The position numbers and the translations under genes are program-made. A stretch of DNA of 64,000 bases from Mesorhizobium zhangyense (GTDB taxonomy: Bacteria; Pseudomonadota; Alphaproteobacteria; Rhizobiales; Rhizobiaceae), in contig NZ_JAAKZG010000007.1 in NCBI RefSeq assembly GCF_011045115.1, forward strand, positions 124,001 through 188,000. Reading direction: 5' to 3'. Shown one piece after another: positions 8,671 to 16,848 of this stretch (within the stretch, counting starts at the first letter, position 1; every line of letters starts with the position of its first letter). The notes below the pieces were generated by a model, which was not told the origin of the DNA, did not search any database, and saw only the letters and a list, made by a program, of their open reading frames with translations.

Positions 8671-9690
8671 ATGCCGATTGATTGTTGCCGCTTTGCCGGT
8701 GTCAAGAAGTTCGAAGACCTCTTTCCGCTGATGCCCGGTGACTGGCGCCGCCATTTCGACCGGTATGAATGGACCGGTGCTGTCGATCTCGCCTCGAACC
8801 ACATCCGGGTTTCCGATCGCTTCAGCCACGAGCCGCTTTCCGTATTCGACCCGATGTCGCTCGATATGGAGGCGCTCGTCCTGCCTCACCAAGGTCTGAT
8901 CGTGAACGGCTGGAGTGATCTGATCGCTGCCGGTGTCTTTCTGGATGCCTTGAATGATTATGCCCTGGAGCACTGGGCGTCGCAGAAGAGCCGCGTCGTG
9001 CATGTCGTCAACCCGCATGATCCGGCTGGGTCGGCGGAGCGCATCGGGCGCTGCGCCGGGGACCGGCGGATCGCGGCCATCACCATTCCGCTCATGCCGA
9101 CAATGCTGGGCTCTGTCAGTTGGGACCCGGTCTTCCGCGCAGCTACCGAGGCAGGGCTACCGGTCGTCATTCACTTCTCGGGCGTCGAAGGCTCTTATGC
9201 GGGCGCCCCGCCGCTCGCCGGCGCGCCGCACACCAACCCCCTCTCTCGCCATATTCTAATGCCGCATCTGGCGGAATCGAATGTCGCGAGCATGATCTTC
9301 GAGGGGGCTTTCTATCGGTTCCCGACTCTTCAGGTCCTGTTTGCCGGTTTCGGTTTCAAATGGCTCCCGTCGCTGCTGCGGCGACTGGATCAGGAGTGGC
9401 GCAACTTCCGGTCCGACATGCCGTGGGTGAAGGACAAGCCGAGCGCCAAGGTCGTCGACCACATCTGGGCCAGCACGTATCCGGTCGGGGAAGCGCACAA
9501 CCCTGAGATCTGGCTGGGTGAGTTTTCCGAACCGCTGCTGCGTCGCGTCGTTTTCGCATCCAATGCGCCATTTGACGGCGATCCGTTTACGCAGGTCATC
9601 GATACCCTCGGTCAGGAATGGGCGCAGCGCCTGGCCGACAACGGCTCCGCCTTCGCCCATCCCGCGCTTCGCCGGGAGGTGGCCGCATGA
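8671..9690 (+). CDS. Degenerate amidohydrolase paralogue
   Basis: 339-residue relative of the preceding amidohydrolase; the two align well through the middle (HFSGVEGSYAG against HQNGSEGCYSY, then FEGAFYRFPTLQV against MSGVFERFPELKV). The N-terminal D-x-H metal motif is absent and the C-terminal SD is replaced by SN in FASNAPFDGD, so metal-dependent catalysis is doubtful. A structural or regulatory subunit paired with the upstream enzyme is more likely. Its stop codon overlaps the Rieske start (ATGA), so the three genes are probably made in step. Confidence 0.8.
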   Translation: MPIDCCRFAGVKKFEDLFPLMPGDWRRHFDRYEWTGAVDLASNHIRVSDRFSHEPLSVFDPMSLDMEALVLPHQGLIVNGWSDLIAAGVFLDALNDYALEHWASQKSRVVHVVNPHDPAGSAERIGRCAGDRRIAAITIPLMPTMLGSVSWDPVFRAATEAGLPVVIHFSGVEGSYAGAPPLAGAPHTNPLSRHILMPHLAESNVASMIFEGAFYRFPTLQVLFAGFGFKWLPSLLRRLDQEWRNFRSDMPWVKDKPSAKVVDHIWASTYPVGEAHNPEIWLGEFSEPLLRRVVFASNAPFDGDPFTQVIDTLGQEWAQRLADNGSAFAHPALRREVAA

Positions 9691-10112
9691 CCATCGCGCA
9701 GCAGCAGACGATGCCGGAGCACCGGATCGGTAAGCTTGAGGACTTTCCCGAGCGCAAGGTCGTCCCCGTCGAGGCTGGCGGCAAGACGATCGGCGTGCTG
9801 CGGCGCGGCGACGATGTCCATGCCTTCGCAAATCGCTGTCCGCACCACGGCGCGCCGATGTGCCGGGCACAGGTCTCGGGTACCATGCGTCCATCGGAGC
9901 CCAACCAGTTCGTCTACGACCTCGACGGCTTGATCGTGAAATGCCCCTGGCATGCCTACGAGTTCGACGTCCGCAGCGGCGAGGCGATGGGCGGCATCAT
10001 TCGAGGCCGCCTGTTCGTCTATCATTGCGAAGTGCGCCACGGCGAAGTCTTCGTCCAGCTCCGCCGACCGGCTACGCCGTCGCTCAAAGCATCCCCAATC
10101 CCTGGAGAATAG
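9687..10112 (+). CDS. Rieske [2Fe-2S] ferredoxin
   Basis: 141-residue protein with a complete Rieske cluster motif: C51-P-H53 in CPHHGAP and C86-P-W-H89 in CPWHAYEFD. This is the size of the single-domain ferredoxins that feed electrons to ring-hydroxylating oxygenases, or of a fused partner-binding domain. The start at 9687 overlaps the stop of the upstream gene. A ferredoxin reductase follows three genes later, but no Rieske oxygenase alpha subunit is present in the cluster, so the electron acceptor is unknown. Confidence 0.9.
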   Translation: MTIAQQQTMPEHRIGKLEDFPERKVVPVEAGGKTIGVLRRGDDVHAFANRCPHHGAPMCRAQVSGTMRPSEPNQFVYDLDGLIVKCPWHAYEFDVRSGEAMGGIIRGRLFVYHCEVRHGEVFVQLRRPATPSLKASPIPGE

Positions 10113-10113
10113 A

Positions 10114-11289
10114 ATGGAATTGACAGCCGAGCAGGAGGCAATCCTGCGCACAGTGCGAGAATTCGTCGACAAGGATGTTTTGCCTACCGTCGCGAAATAC
10201 GACAGGTCGGACGAGTTTCCGCAGCCTCTCTACGAACAGATGGTGGAGATGGGCCTTTTCGGGATCACCATCCCCGAAGAGCATGGCGGCCTCGGGCTGG
10301 ATCTGATGACCTATGCGCTGGTCGTGGCCGAACTGTCGCGCGGCTGGATATCGCTGAGTGGCATCTTGAACACGCATTTCATGGCGGCATGGATGATCCA
10401 GAATTTCGGAACCGAGGAGCAGAAACAGAACCTGCTGCCGCTGATGGCGACCGCCGAACTGCGTGCTGCCTATTCGATGACGGAGCCTGGCGCCGGTTCC
10501 GACGTGCAGTCAATCCGGACTACGGCGAAGCGAACGGAAGATGGCGGCTGGCGGATCGACGGCCAAAAAATGTGGAGCACAAACGGTCTGCGCTCAAGCA
10601 TTATCATGCTCCTGGCCGTCACTGACGCATCGGCCAATCCCCGTCACAAGGGCATGACCGCCTTCATCGTTCGAAAGGAGCCCGGCGTCCAGCATCAGCC
10701 GGGCCTGACGATTCCGCCGAACCTCAAGAAACTCGGCTACAAGGGGGTGGAGACGACAGAGCTCGTCTTTGACGACTACCGGGTGCCCGCCTACGCGGTG
10801 CTCGGCGGTGAAGCCGGGATAGGGCAGGGCTTCAAATATTTCATGGCTGCCGTCGAGCTCGGCCGGGTCAACGTCGCAGCCCGCGCGGTTGGTGTCGCCC
10901 GTTGTGCCTTCGAACTGGCGATCCGATATGCGCAGGAACGCCAGACCTTTGGCCGCAAGATCGCACAGCATCAGGCTATCCAGATGAAGCTTGCCCAGAT
11001 GGGTACGCAGATCCGTGCTGCAGAACTGCTGACCTTCGACGCTGCGCGCCGCAAAGCGTCGGGCGAGCGCGCCGACCTGGAGGCCGGAATGGCGAAGCTC
11101 TACGCCACCGAGGCGGCCCAGTTCTGCGCCATCGAGGCGATGCGCATCCATGGTGGCTACGGCTATTCGCAGGAATACATGGTCGAGCGCCTCTACCGGG
11201 ACGCGCCGCTGCTGATCCTCGGGGAAGGCACCAACGAAATTCAACAATTGCTGATCGCTCGGCGGCTGCTGGAACTGCACGCTGTCTGA
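10114..11289 (+). CDS. Acyl-CoA dehydrogenase
   Basis: 391-residue FAD-dependent acyl-CoA dehydrogenase that would introduce a 2,3 double bond into an acyl-CoA. Family signatures are AAYSMTEPGAGSD (around residues 118-130), the helical QERQTFGRKIAQHQAIQ segment, GGYGYSQEYMVERLYRD and the C-terminal GEGTNEIQ that carries the catalytic Glu. The ATG begins one base after the Rieske stop. Electrons normally go to ETF. It fits an acyl-CoA pathway that feeds the MaoC hydratase in the divergent operon. Confidence 0.92.
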   Translation: MELTAEQEAILRTVREFVDKDVLPTVAKYDRSDEFPQPLYEQMVEMGLFGITIPEEHGGLGLDLMTYALVVAELSRGWISLSGILNTHFMAAWMIQNFGTEEQKQNLLPLMATAELRAAYSMTEPGAGSDVQSIRTTAKRTEDGGWRIDGQKMWSTNGLRSSIIMLLAVTDASANPRHKGMTAFIVRKEPGVQHQPGLTIPPNLKKLGYKGVETTELVFDDYRVPAYAVLGGEAGIGQGFKYFMAAVELGRVNVAARAVGVARCAFELAIRYAQERQTFGRKIAQHQAIQMKLAQMGTQIRAAELLTFDAARRKASGERADLEAGMAKLYATEAAQFCAIEAMRIHGGYGYSQEYMVERLYRDAPLLILGEGTNEIQQLLIARRLLELHAV

Positions 11290-11324
11290 GCAGCGTCTGA
11301 ATCAATCTTAAAGGAATGAGGAAA

Positions 11325-12524
11325 ATGACCAAGAAATCAGGTGCCCTCGAAGGGCTGAAAGTCGTGGAATTCGCGCATGTGATTGCCGGGCCGTTGTCCG
11401 GAACGCTGATGGCAGACCTCGGTGCAACCGTCGTCCACGTCGAGGACCCAGGAATTGGCGACCCACAACGCACGGCCGGCCCGGCCAAGGACGGTGTGCA
11501 TCTCTGGTGGCAGATGGCGGCGCGCAACAAGCGCTCAATCACGCTGAACCTGCGCAGCGACGAGGGCCGCGCGCTTGCCAAGGAACTGGCCGCCTGGGCA
11601 GACGTCGTGATCACCAATTTCCGTGTCGAGACGCTGGAGAAATGGGGACTGGACTTCGCATCGCTCAACAAGATCAATTCGAAGGTCATCGTTCTGCAGG
11701 TTACCGGCTTCGGCGCGACCTCCTCACGGCGCAATGAGCCGGGCTTCGGCAAGGTCGGCGAGGCCATGAGCGGCGTGGTCCACCTGACAGGCTTCCCGGA
11801 TGGCCCCCCGGTTCATACTGGCTTCTCCCACGGCGATTCCGTCACGGGCCTGATGGGGGCTTATGCCGTACAGGCCGCGCTCTACCGCAAGCATACCGAC
11901 CCGGATTTCAAGGGCGAGTGGATCGACCTGTCGCTTTATGACGGGCTGTTCCGCCTCATCGAATGGCAGGTAATCTTCCATGACCAGCTGGGCACGGCGC
12001 CCGAGCGGATGGGCAACAAGCTAGCAGCCGCGCCGGCGGCCGTCATCAATATGTACCAGACAGGCGACAAGCGTTGGCTGACGGTGACCTCGGGCACGCC
12101 TCGCGCCGTCTCGAACACAGCAAAGCTCGTCGGTGAGCCGGCCGAGGATTATGTCACCCGTGCCGATCAGGCCAAAAACTCGGAGCGCCTGGATAAGCTT
12201 CTCGGCGAGTGGATCGCCAAGCGCGGCATCGACGCGTGCATGGCTGCTATGAAGGAGATCGGCGTCGTCGCATCTCCGATCTATAGTATGGAAGACATTC
12301 TGGAGGACGAGACTTTCAGGGAACGCGAAAGCATCATCGAACTGGAGGTGCCTAAACTCGGTAAGGTGCGCATGCAGAACGTCGTGCCGAAGCTCGCCAA
12401 CCATACCGGCGAAGTCTGGCGCGCCGCGCCGGAACTGGGGATGGATACCGATCTCGTCTACAAGGAATTCCTTGGCAAGACTGACGACGAAGTCGCCGCG
12501 TTGCGCGTCGGCGGTCATATCTGA
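11325..12524 (+). CDS. Class III (CaiB/BaiF) CoA-transferase
   Basis: 399-residue family III CoA-transferase. The N-terminal GLKVVEFAHVIAGP and NKRSITLNL are family hallmarks, and D171 in FSHGDSVTGLMGAY aligns with the catalytic Asp that forms the acyl-anhydride intermediate. It would activate a carboxylic acid by CoA transfer, for example from succinyl-CoA. The ATG at 11325 is preferred because AAGGA lies nine bases upstream; one at 11316 abuts that site. This is the second, unrelated CoA-transferase in the cluster. Confidence 0.9.
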   Translation: MTKKSGALEGLKVVEFAHVIAGPLSGTLMADLGATVVHVEDPGIGDPQRTAGPAKDGVHLWWQMAARNKRSITLNLRSDEGRALAKELAAWADVVITNFRVETLEKWGLDFASLNKINSKVIVLQVTGFGATSSRRNEPGFGKVGEAMSGVVHLTGFPDGPPVHTGFSHGDSVTGLMGAYAVQAALYRKHTDPDFKGEWIDLSLYDGLFRLIEWQVIFHDQLGTAPERMGNKLAAAPAAVINMYQTGDKRWLTVTSGTPRAVSNTAKLVGEPAEDYVTRADQAKNSERLDKLLGEWIAKRGIDACMAAMKEIGVVASPIYSMEDILEDETFRERESIIELEVPKLGKVRMQNVVPKLANHTGEVWRAAPELGMDTDLVYKEFLGKTDDEVAALRVGGHI

Positions 12525-12590
12525 CAGGACGGAGCCGCCTGGGGCAAACTCCGGGCGGCATACACTCTTTTCACATCCAGAGTTGGTGGA

Positions 12591-13799
12591 ATGACCAGAC
12601 GTATCGTTATCGTCGGTGCGGGCCAGGCCGGCCTTGCCGTCGCCATGCAGTTGCGCCGACTTGGCTTCGATGGCGATGTGTCGCTCATCGGCGAGGAAGC
12701 CCTGCCGCCCTATCAGCGGCCGCCACTCTCCAAGGCCTACCTGCTCGGCAAGCTGGATGACGACCGGCTTCTCCTGAAGCCACTCGATTTTTACAGGGAT
12801 CAGAAGATCGAGTTGCTTCTCGGCGCGCGGGTCGAAGCCGTCGACCTCGCCAAGCGGGAAGTTCGGCTGGCGGAGCGCTTGCTCCCGTTCGATGATCTTG
12901 TCCTGGCGACAGGCGCGTCGCCGCGTCCGCTGCCAGCCGAAGTGGGCGGCGGCCTTGCTGGCCTCTATTATCTACGCAACCAGATGGATGCGTTGCGTCT
13001 TGGACCCGAACTGCAGTCCGGCAGGCGGTTATTGATCCTCGGCGGCGGCTATATAGGGCTCGAAGTTGCAGCAATTGCGCGCTCGCGCGGCCTGGAAGTC
13101 ACCGTTCTGGAAATGGCCGACCGGATTTTGCAGCGTGTCGCCGCACCGCAAACTTCCGACTTCTTCCGGAAGCTTCATGCGGCGCACGGCGTTCAGATCA
13201 TGGAAAGCGCAGGTCTGTTGCGGCTGACCGGCAATGGCCATGTTTCCGGCGCCGACCTCATCGACGGTAGACAGCTTCCCGCCGACCTGGCGGTGATCGG
13301 CATTGGCGTTCTGCCGCGAACCGCTTTAGCCGAAGCGGTGGGGATCAACGTCGAAAACGGCATTCGAGTGGATGCCAGGGGGCAGACCTCCGCGCACGGC
13401 GTCTGGGCTGTCGGGGATTGCTGCTCACTGCCTTTCGAGGGACGGTGCATCCGGCTGGAAAGCGTCCCGAATGCCAACGACCAGGGCGCCATTGTCGCCC
13501 ACAATATCCTTGGAATGGACAGGGATTATCTTCCGCAACCCTGGTTCTGGTCTGATCAGTATGATGTCAAACTGCAGATCGCCGGGCTCAACCAGGGCTA
13601 TAATCGCACCGTCGTCCGCCCCGCGGCCGACAACCGTAGCCAGTCGGTCTGGTACTTCGAGAATGATCGCCTGCTGTCGGTAGATGCCATGAACGAGCCA
13701 CGGTCCTACATGCTGGCGCGGCGGCTTCTGCAAAAGAATGCGTCGCCTCGCTTCGAGCAGATTGCCGATCCCGAATTCGATCCCGCCACGCTGCTTTGA
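12591..13799 (+). CDS. FAD-dependent ferredoxin reductase
   Basis: 402-residue NAD(P)H:ferredoxin oxidoreductase of the putidaredoxin/rhodocoxin reductase type. The FAD-binding GAGQAGLAVA lies at residues 8-17, the second dinucleotide motif GGGYIGLEVA near residue 150, and GVWAVGDCC binds the FAD ribityl region. The C-terminal reductase domain is present. It is the last gene of the rightward operon and the natural electron donor to the Rieske ferredoxin at 9687. The terminal oxygenase these two would serve is not in the cluster. Confidence 0.9.
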   Translation: MTRRIVIVGAGQAGLAVAMQLRRLGFDGDVSLIGEEALPPYQRPPLSKAYLLGKLDDDRLLLKPLDFYRDQKIELLLGARVEAVDLAKREVRLAERLLPFDDLVLATGASPRPLPAEVGGGLAGLYYLRNQMDALRLGPELQSGRRLLILGGGYIGLEVAAIARSRGLEVTVLEMADRILQRVAAPQTSDFFRKLHAAHGVQIMESAGLLRLTGNGHVSGADLIDGRQLPADLAVIGIGVLPRTALAEAVGINVENGIRVDARGQTSAHGVWAVGDCCSLPFEGRCIRLESVPNANDQGAIVAHNILGMDRDYLPQPWFWSDQYDVKLQIAGLNQGYNRTVVRPAADNRSQSVWYFENDRLLSVDAMNEPRSYMLARRLLQKNASPRFEQIADPEFDPATLL

Positions 13800-13928
13800 A
13801 GACTTGGTTGTAGCGGAAAGGCGCGCGCACTCTTTCGTGTCACGGATGACAAGACGGGCGAACCCAGCTCCATAAGAGATAAGAGTCTGGGCTTGGTCGC
13901 CAGGTCTAACCAACGGATTTCGTTTGTT

Positions 13929-14912
13929 TTATTTTTGCGCCGTCGTGGTCTTGGCCGCCGCGGAATAGCGTTCGAGCTCCTTTTCCATGTAGGCCTTAAA
14001 CGCTGCCGGATCGTCCGAACCTGACGTGTCGAAGCTCAACTTGTCGAGTAGTCGCTTCGAGATATCGGGGTCCGCGCGGATATCGTTGACACTCTTCACC
14101 AGCAGCTCTGTGACGGTAGCCGGCGTCCCCTTCGGAACATAGAGGCCATACCAAGCATCGACGACGAAATCCTTCAGCCCGGATTCGACAAGGGTCGGCA
14201 CGTTCGGCAGGGCGGGGAAGCGTTCGACCGATGTGACGGCGAGGGCTTTCAATGCACCGCTTTGGACATACTGGCGCGCCGCCGGAAGGCTCAGCAGCAT
14301 CAATTGGATTTGACCGGACATCAGATCGACAATGCCGGCTCCTTCGCCGCGGTAAGGGACGTGCGTCAGCCGCACACCGATCGCCGAGGCCAGCATTTCA
14401 AATGCGAGATGCGTCGTGCTTCCGACGCCGGATGAACCATAAGCCAGATCCGGATTCTGCTTGGCATATGCGACAAACTCCGAGAAGGAGTTCAACGGCA
14501 GCTTTGGATCGGCAGCGAGCACCAGCGTGGTTGCGCCATAGCGTGCGATAGGCTCAAGTTCCGTCAATGGGTTGAAACCGCTCTGGTCCATCGCCAGATT
14601 GACGATGCCAGAGCTTGTTCCGGTGCCGATCGTGTAACCATTTGCCTCGGCTTCCGACAATTGCCTGCTGCCGACGGACCCACCCGCCCCGGCAGCTACG
14701 TTCTCGATGAAGAACCGCCTGCCAAGTTTGTCGCCAAGGGCTTGGGCAAATATTCGCGTAACAAGATCTGTCCCGCCGCCAGCCGAAAATGGCACGATGA
14801 CCCGAACCTCCCGTTCCGGGTACTGCTGTGCCGATGCCGAGTGGATCGTCATCCCCACCGCGGCAGCGAGGATAAGAGACAGCGTAAGCCGCCAATGTCT
14901 TTTGCGAAGCAT
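13929..14912 (-). CDS. TctC/Bug-family extracytoplasmic solute receptor
   Basis: 327-residue periplasmic binding protein of the tripartite tricarboxylate transporter family. A Sec signal peptide (charged start, hydrophobic core, ASA before residue 29) precedes YPEREVRVIVPFSAGGGTD, the typical mature start of Bug receptors, which bind carboxylates and related compounds. No tctA or tctB membrane genes are present, so it is an orphan, as Bug receptors often are. It converges on the ferredoxin reductase gene; the 129-bp gap shows no convincing terminator. The ligand may be the acid used by the neighbouring acyl-CoA cluster. Confidence 0.9.
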   Translation of the reverse strand: MLRKRHWRLTLSLILAAAVGMTIHSASAQQYPEREVRVIVPFSAGGGTDLVTRIFAQALGDKLGRRFFIENVAAGAGGSVGSRQLSEAEANGYTIGTGTSSGIVNLAMDQSGFNPLTELEPIARYGATTLVLAADPKLPLNSFSEFVAYAKQNPDLAYGSSGVGSTTHLAFEMLASAIGVRLTHVPYRGEGAGIVDLMSGQIQLMLLSLPAARQYVQSGALKALAVTSVERFPALPNVPTLVESGLKDFVVDAWYGLYVPKGTPATVTELLVKSVNDIRADPDISKRLLDKLSFDTSGSDDPAAFKAYMEKELERYSAAAKTTTAQK

Positions 14913-15436
14913 GGTTTCCTCCCGTGTTCGTCGCCAAAGGCGAAGTTCAATAAATAATCAAATTATTCAGATACTTAGGATGTCTCATTCTGGAGACGTC
15001 ATGACCGCACGACCAAACATCTGCCAGCCGCAGAGTTTTTGTCTTTAGCCGCTCGGGCTCGGAGCCGATCAATCCTAATATAATATTATCGAATAAAAAT
15101 AGTCAAATATTTTCAATAAAGTTATTCTGGAACAAGCCTCTCCAGAGGAACCGTCACACAAGGCGATACCGACGGTCAAAGTCGCGTAAGATGCAGAAGG
15201 GAATGCGTTGGAGCCCAGGGGATGACATTCAGTGAATGTTTTTACGTACTGCGTGGTTTAGGTCGGAAATCGGTAAATCTCTACGCTCTCGATCACGATG
15301 ACTTTTCTGCTTGCCCGCCGTTACCAGCGCTGAAACCGGCGCGAGGCTAGAGCCCAACGCAACCCTTCAGTTCGTAAATCATCGAGAATTCCTCCGGCGG
15401 TCTTTTTTCGCGAGGCGCTTTGGCATCATTTCAGTA
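14913..15436. other. AT-rich seam upstream of the truncated livG
   Basis: About 500 bp with no convincing gene. It turns distinctly AT-rich around 14940-15125. It contains a perfect dyad ACATTCA-G-TGAATGT (15225-15239), a shorter inverted repeat TCTGGA/TCCAGA (15126-15146), and a 28-bp stretch at 15180-15207 that resembles a sequence at 35411. The reading frame of the truncated livG runs back into this region from 15437 but has no family resemblance there. It looks like a deletion or insertion scar. Confidence 0.5.
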
Positions 15437-16060
15437 TCGATCATTGGGCCTAATGGTGCGGGCAAAACAACGCTCTTCAACCTTCTAACAGGTCAGCTTG
15501 CGCCTTCGTCCGGTAGCCTTGTTTATCTCGGCAAGGATATCGGACATCTGAAGCCGCACCACCGGGCACGTCTGGGTTTTGGCCGCACATTCCAAATCTC
15601 GCAGACGATGACCTCGATGACCGTGCTAGAGAAAGCGATGATTGGCGCTTTCCTGCGTCGGTCAGCAATTCGCGATGCAGCCGAACGCGCAGAGCAGACC
15701 CTCGAGATGGTGGGGCTTGCGGCATATGTTCACCGCCGCGCCGGCGAACTAACGCTTGGCGGCCGCCGTCGCCTGGAAGTCGCCCGCGCCCTCGCCATGG
15801 AACCTCGGATCGTTTTGCTTGATGAGGTGATGGCGGGTCTGAACCAGACCGAGGTGCAAGAGATCCTCGATCTGGTCGTCAATCTCAATGCGTCGGGCAC
15901 CACGTTCCTGGTCATCGAGCACAATCTGAAGGTGGTACGCGCTTTTGCTCGACGGGTGCTTGTTATCAATCGCGGCCAATTGCTCGCGGAAGGCACGGCC
16001 GACGATGTGCTTGGCAACGATGCCGTGATCGAAGCCTATGTCGGAAAGAAACGCGCATGA
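15311..16060 (+). pseudogene. livG-like ABC ATPase lacking its native N-terminus
   Basis: From about 15437 the frame encodes a branched-chain-amino-acid-type ABC ATPase: Walker A GPNGAGKTT, GRTFQISQTM, signature LTLGGRRRLEVARAL, Walker B IVLLDEVMAGL and the late His in IEHNLKVV. The first 40 or so codons do not resemble the usual LivG start (the two beta-strands and the aromatic A-loop before Walker A are missing), and no ribosome site precedes the nominal start at 15311. No permease or binding-protein gene accompanies it. Its stop overlaps the intact livF start (ATGA). I read it as a 5'-truncated remnant of a lost transporter operon. Confidence 0.7.
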
Positions 16061-16773
16061 CGACGCATCTCGAACTCAGCGACATCAGCGCCGGTTATGG
16101 AGAGGCGAGCGTCTTGCACGACATCGACCTCACCATCGCGCGCGGTGAGATCGCAGCAATCGTCGGCGCGAACGGTGCCGGCAAGTCGACCCTGCTTTCC
16201 ACAATCGCGGGCCTGATAAAGCCGACCAAGGGTAGTATCGACTTTGACGGGTCCGCCATCGCCGGCAGACGACCGAATGAATTGCCGGAACAGGGGCTTG
16301 TCCTGGTACCTGAAGGCGGGCGATTGTTCCCGTTCATGACGGTCAAGGAGAACCTGGAACTTGGTGCCTACAGCCCAAAATCCCGAGCAACAATCGCCAC
16401 CCGCCTCAAGGAGGTCAGCGAGATATTTCCGCTCCTGCGCGAGCGCTACAGCCAACTCGCCGGACGGCTGTCAGGTGGCGAACGGCAAATGTGTGCGATT
16501 GCGCGCGCACTGATGAGCCGGCCGGAGATGCTTATGCTTGACGAACCGTCCGTCGGCCTGTCGCCGCTGATGACGGGGCGCGTTCTCGAAACGGTAGCGC
16601 ATTTGGCGCGCGAGGAAGGCCTGACTGTTCTGATCGTAGAGCAGCGCGTGACAGAAGTTCTCGCGATCGCCGACCAGGCTCACATCCTCGATCATGGTCG
16701 CATTGTCAGATCCGGTGCTGCTTCGATCCTGCAAAACGACAGACAGGTTCAGGAAACCTATATGGGGATGTAA
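16057..16773 (+). CDS. livF: LivF-type ABC transporter ATPase
   Basis: 238-residue ATPase of the branched-chain amino-acid ABC family with all motifs intact: Walker A GANGAGKST (about 39-47), signature LSGGERQM, Walker B LMLDEPSVGLSP and the switch His replaced by Gln in VEQRV, as is common in LivF. It overlaps the truncated livG by four bases. With no permeases, binding protein or intact LivG next to it, it is probably not functional as a transporter unless partners lie elsewhere. Confidence 0.85.
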   Translation: MTTHLELSDISAGYGEASVLHDIDLTIARGEIAAIVGANGAGKSTLLSTIAGLIKPTKGSIDFDGSAIAGRRPNELPEQGLVLVPEGGRLFPFMTVKENLELGAYSPKSRATIATRLKEVSEIFPLLRERYSQLAGRLSGGERQMCAIARALMSRPEMLMLDEPSVGLSPLMTGRVLETVAHLAREEGLTVLIVEQRVTEVLAIADQAHILDHGRIVRSGAASILQNDRQVQETYMGM

Positions 16774-16848
16774 AGAAGCGATGATTCAAACTGTTTTCAT
16801 GCTAGAAAAGGTCTGATAATTGGGATTGAAAGCGAAAAAGGAGATTTG

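Noticed and set aside
14913-15310. Search for a transposase or integrase fragment in the AT-rich seam
   Set aside because: No frame shows DDE, tyrosine or serine recombinase motifs, and no terminal inverted repeats with target duplication could be defined.
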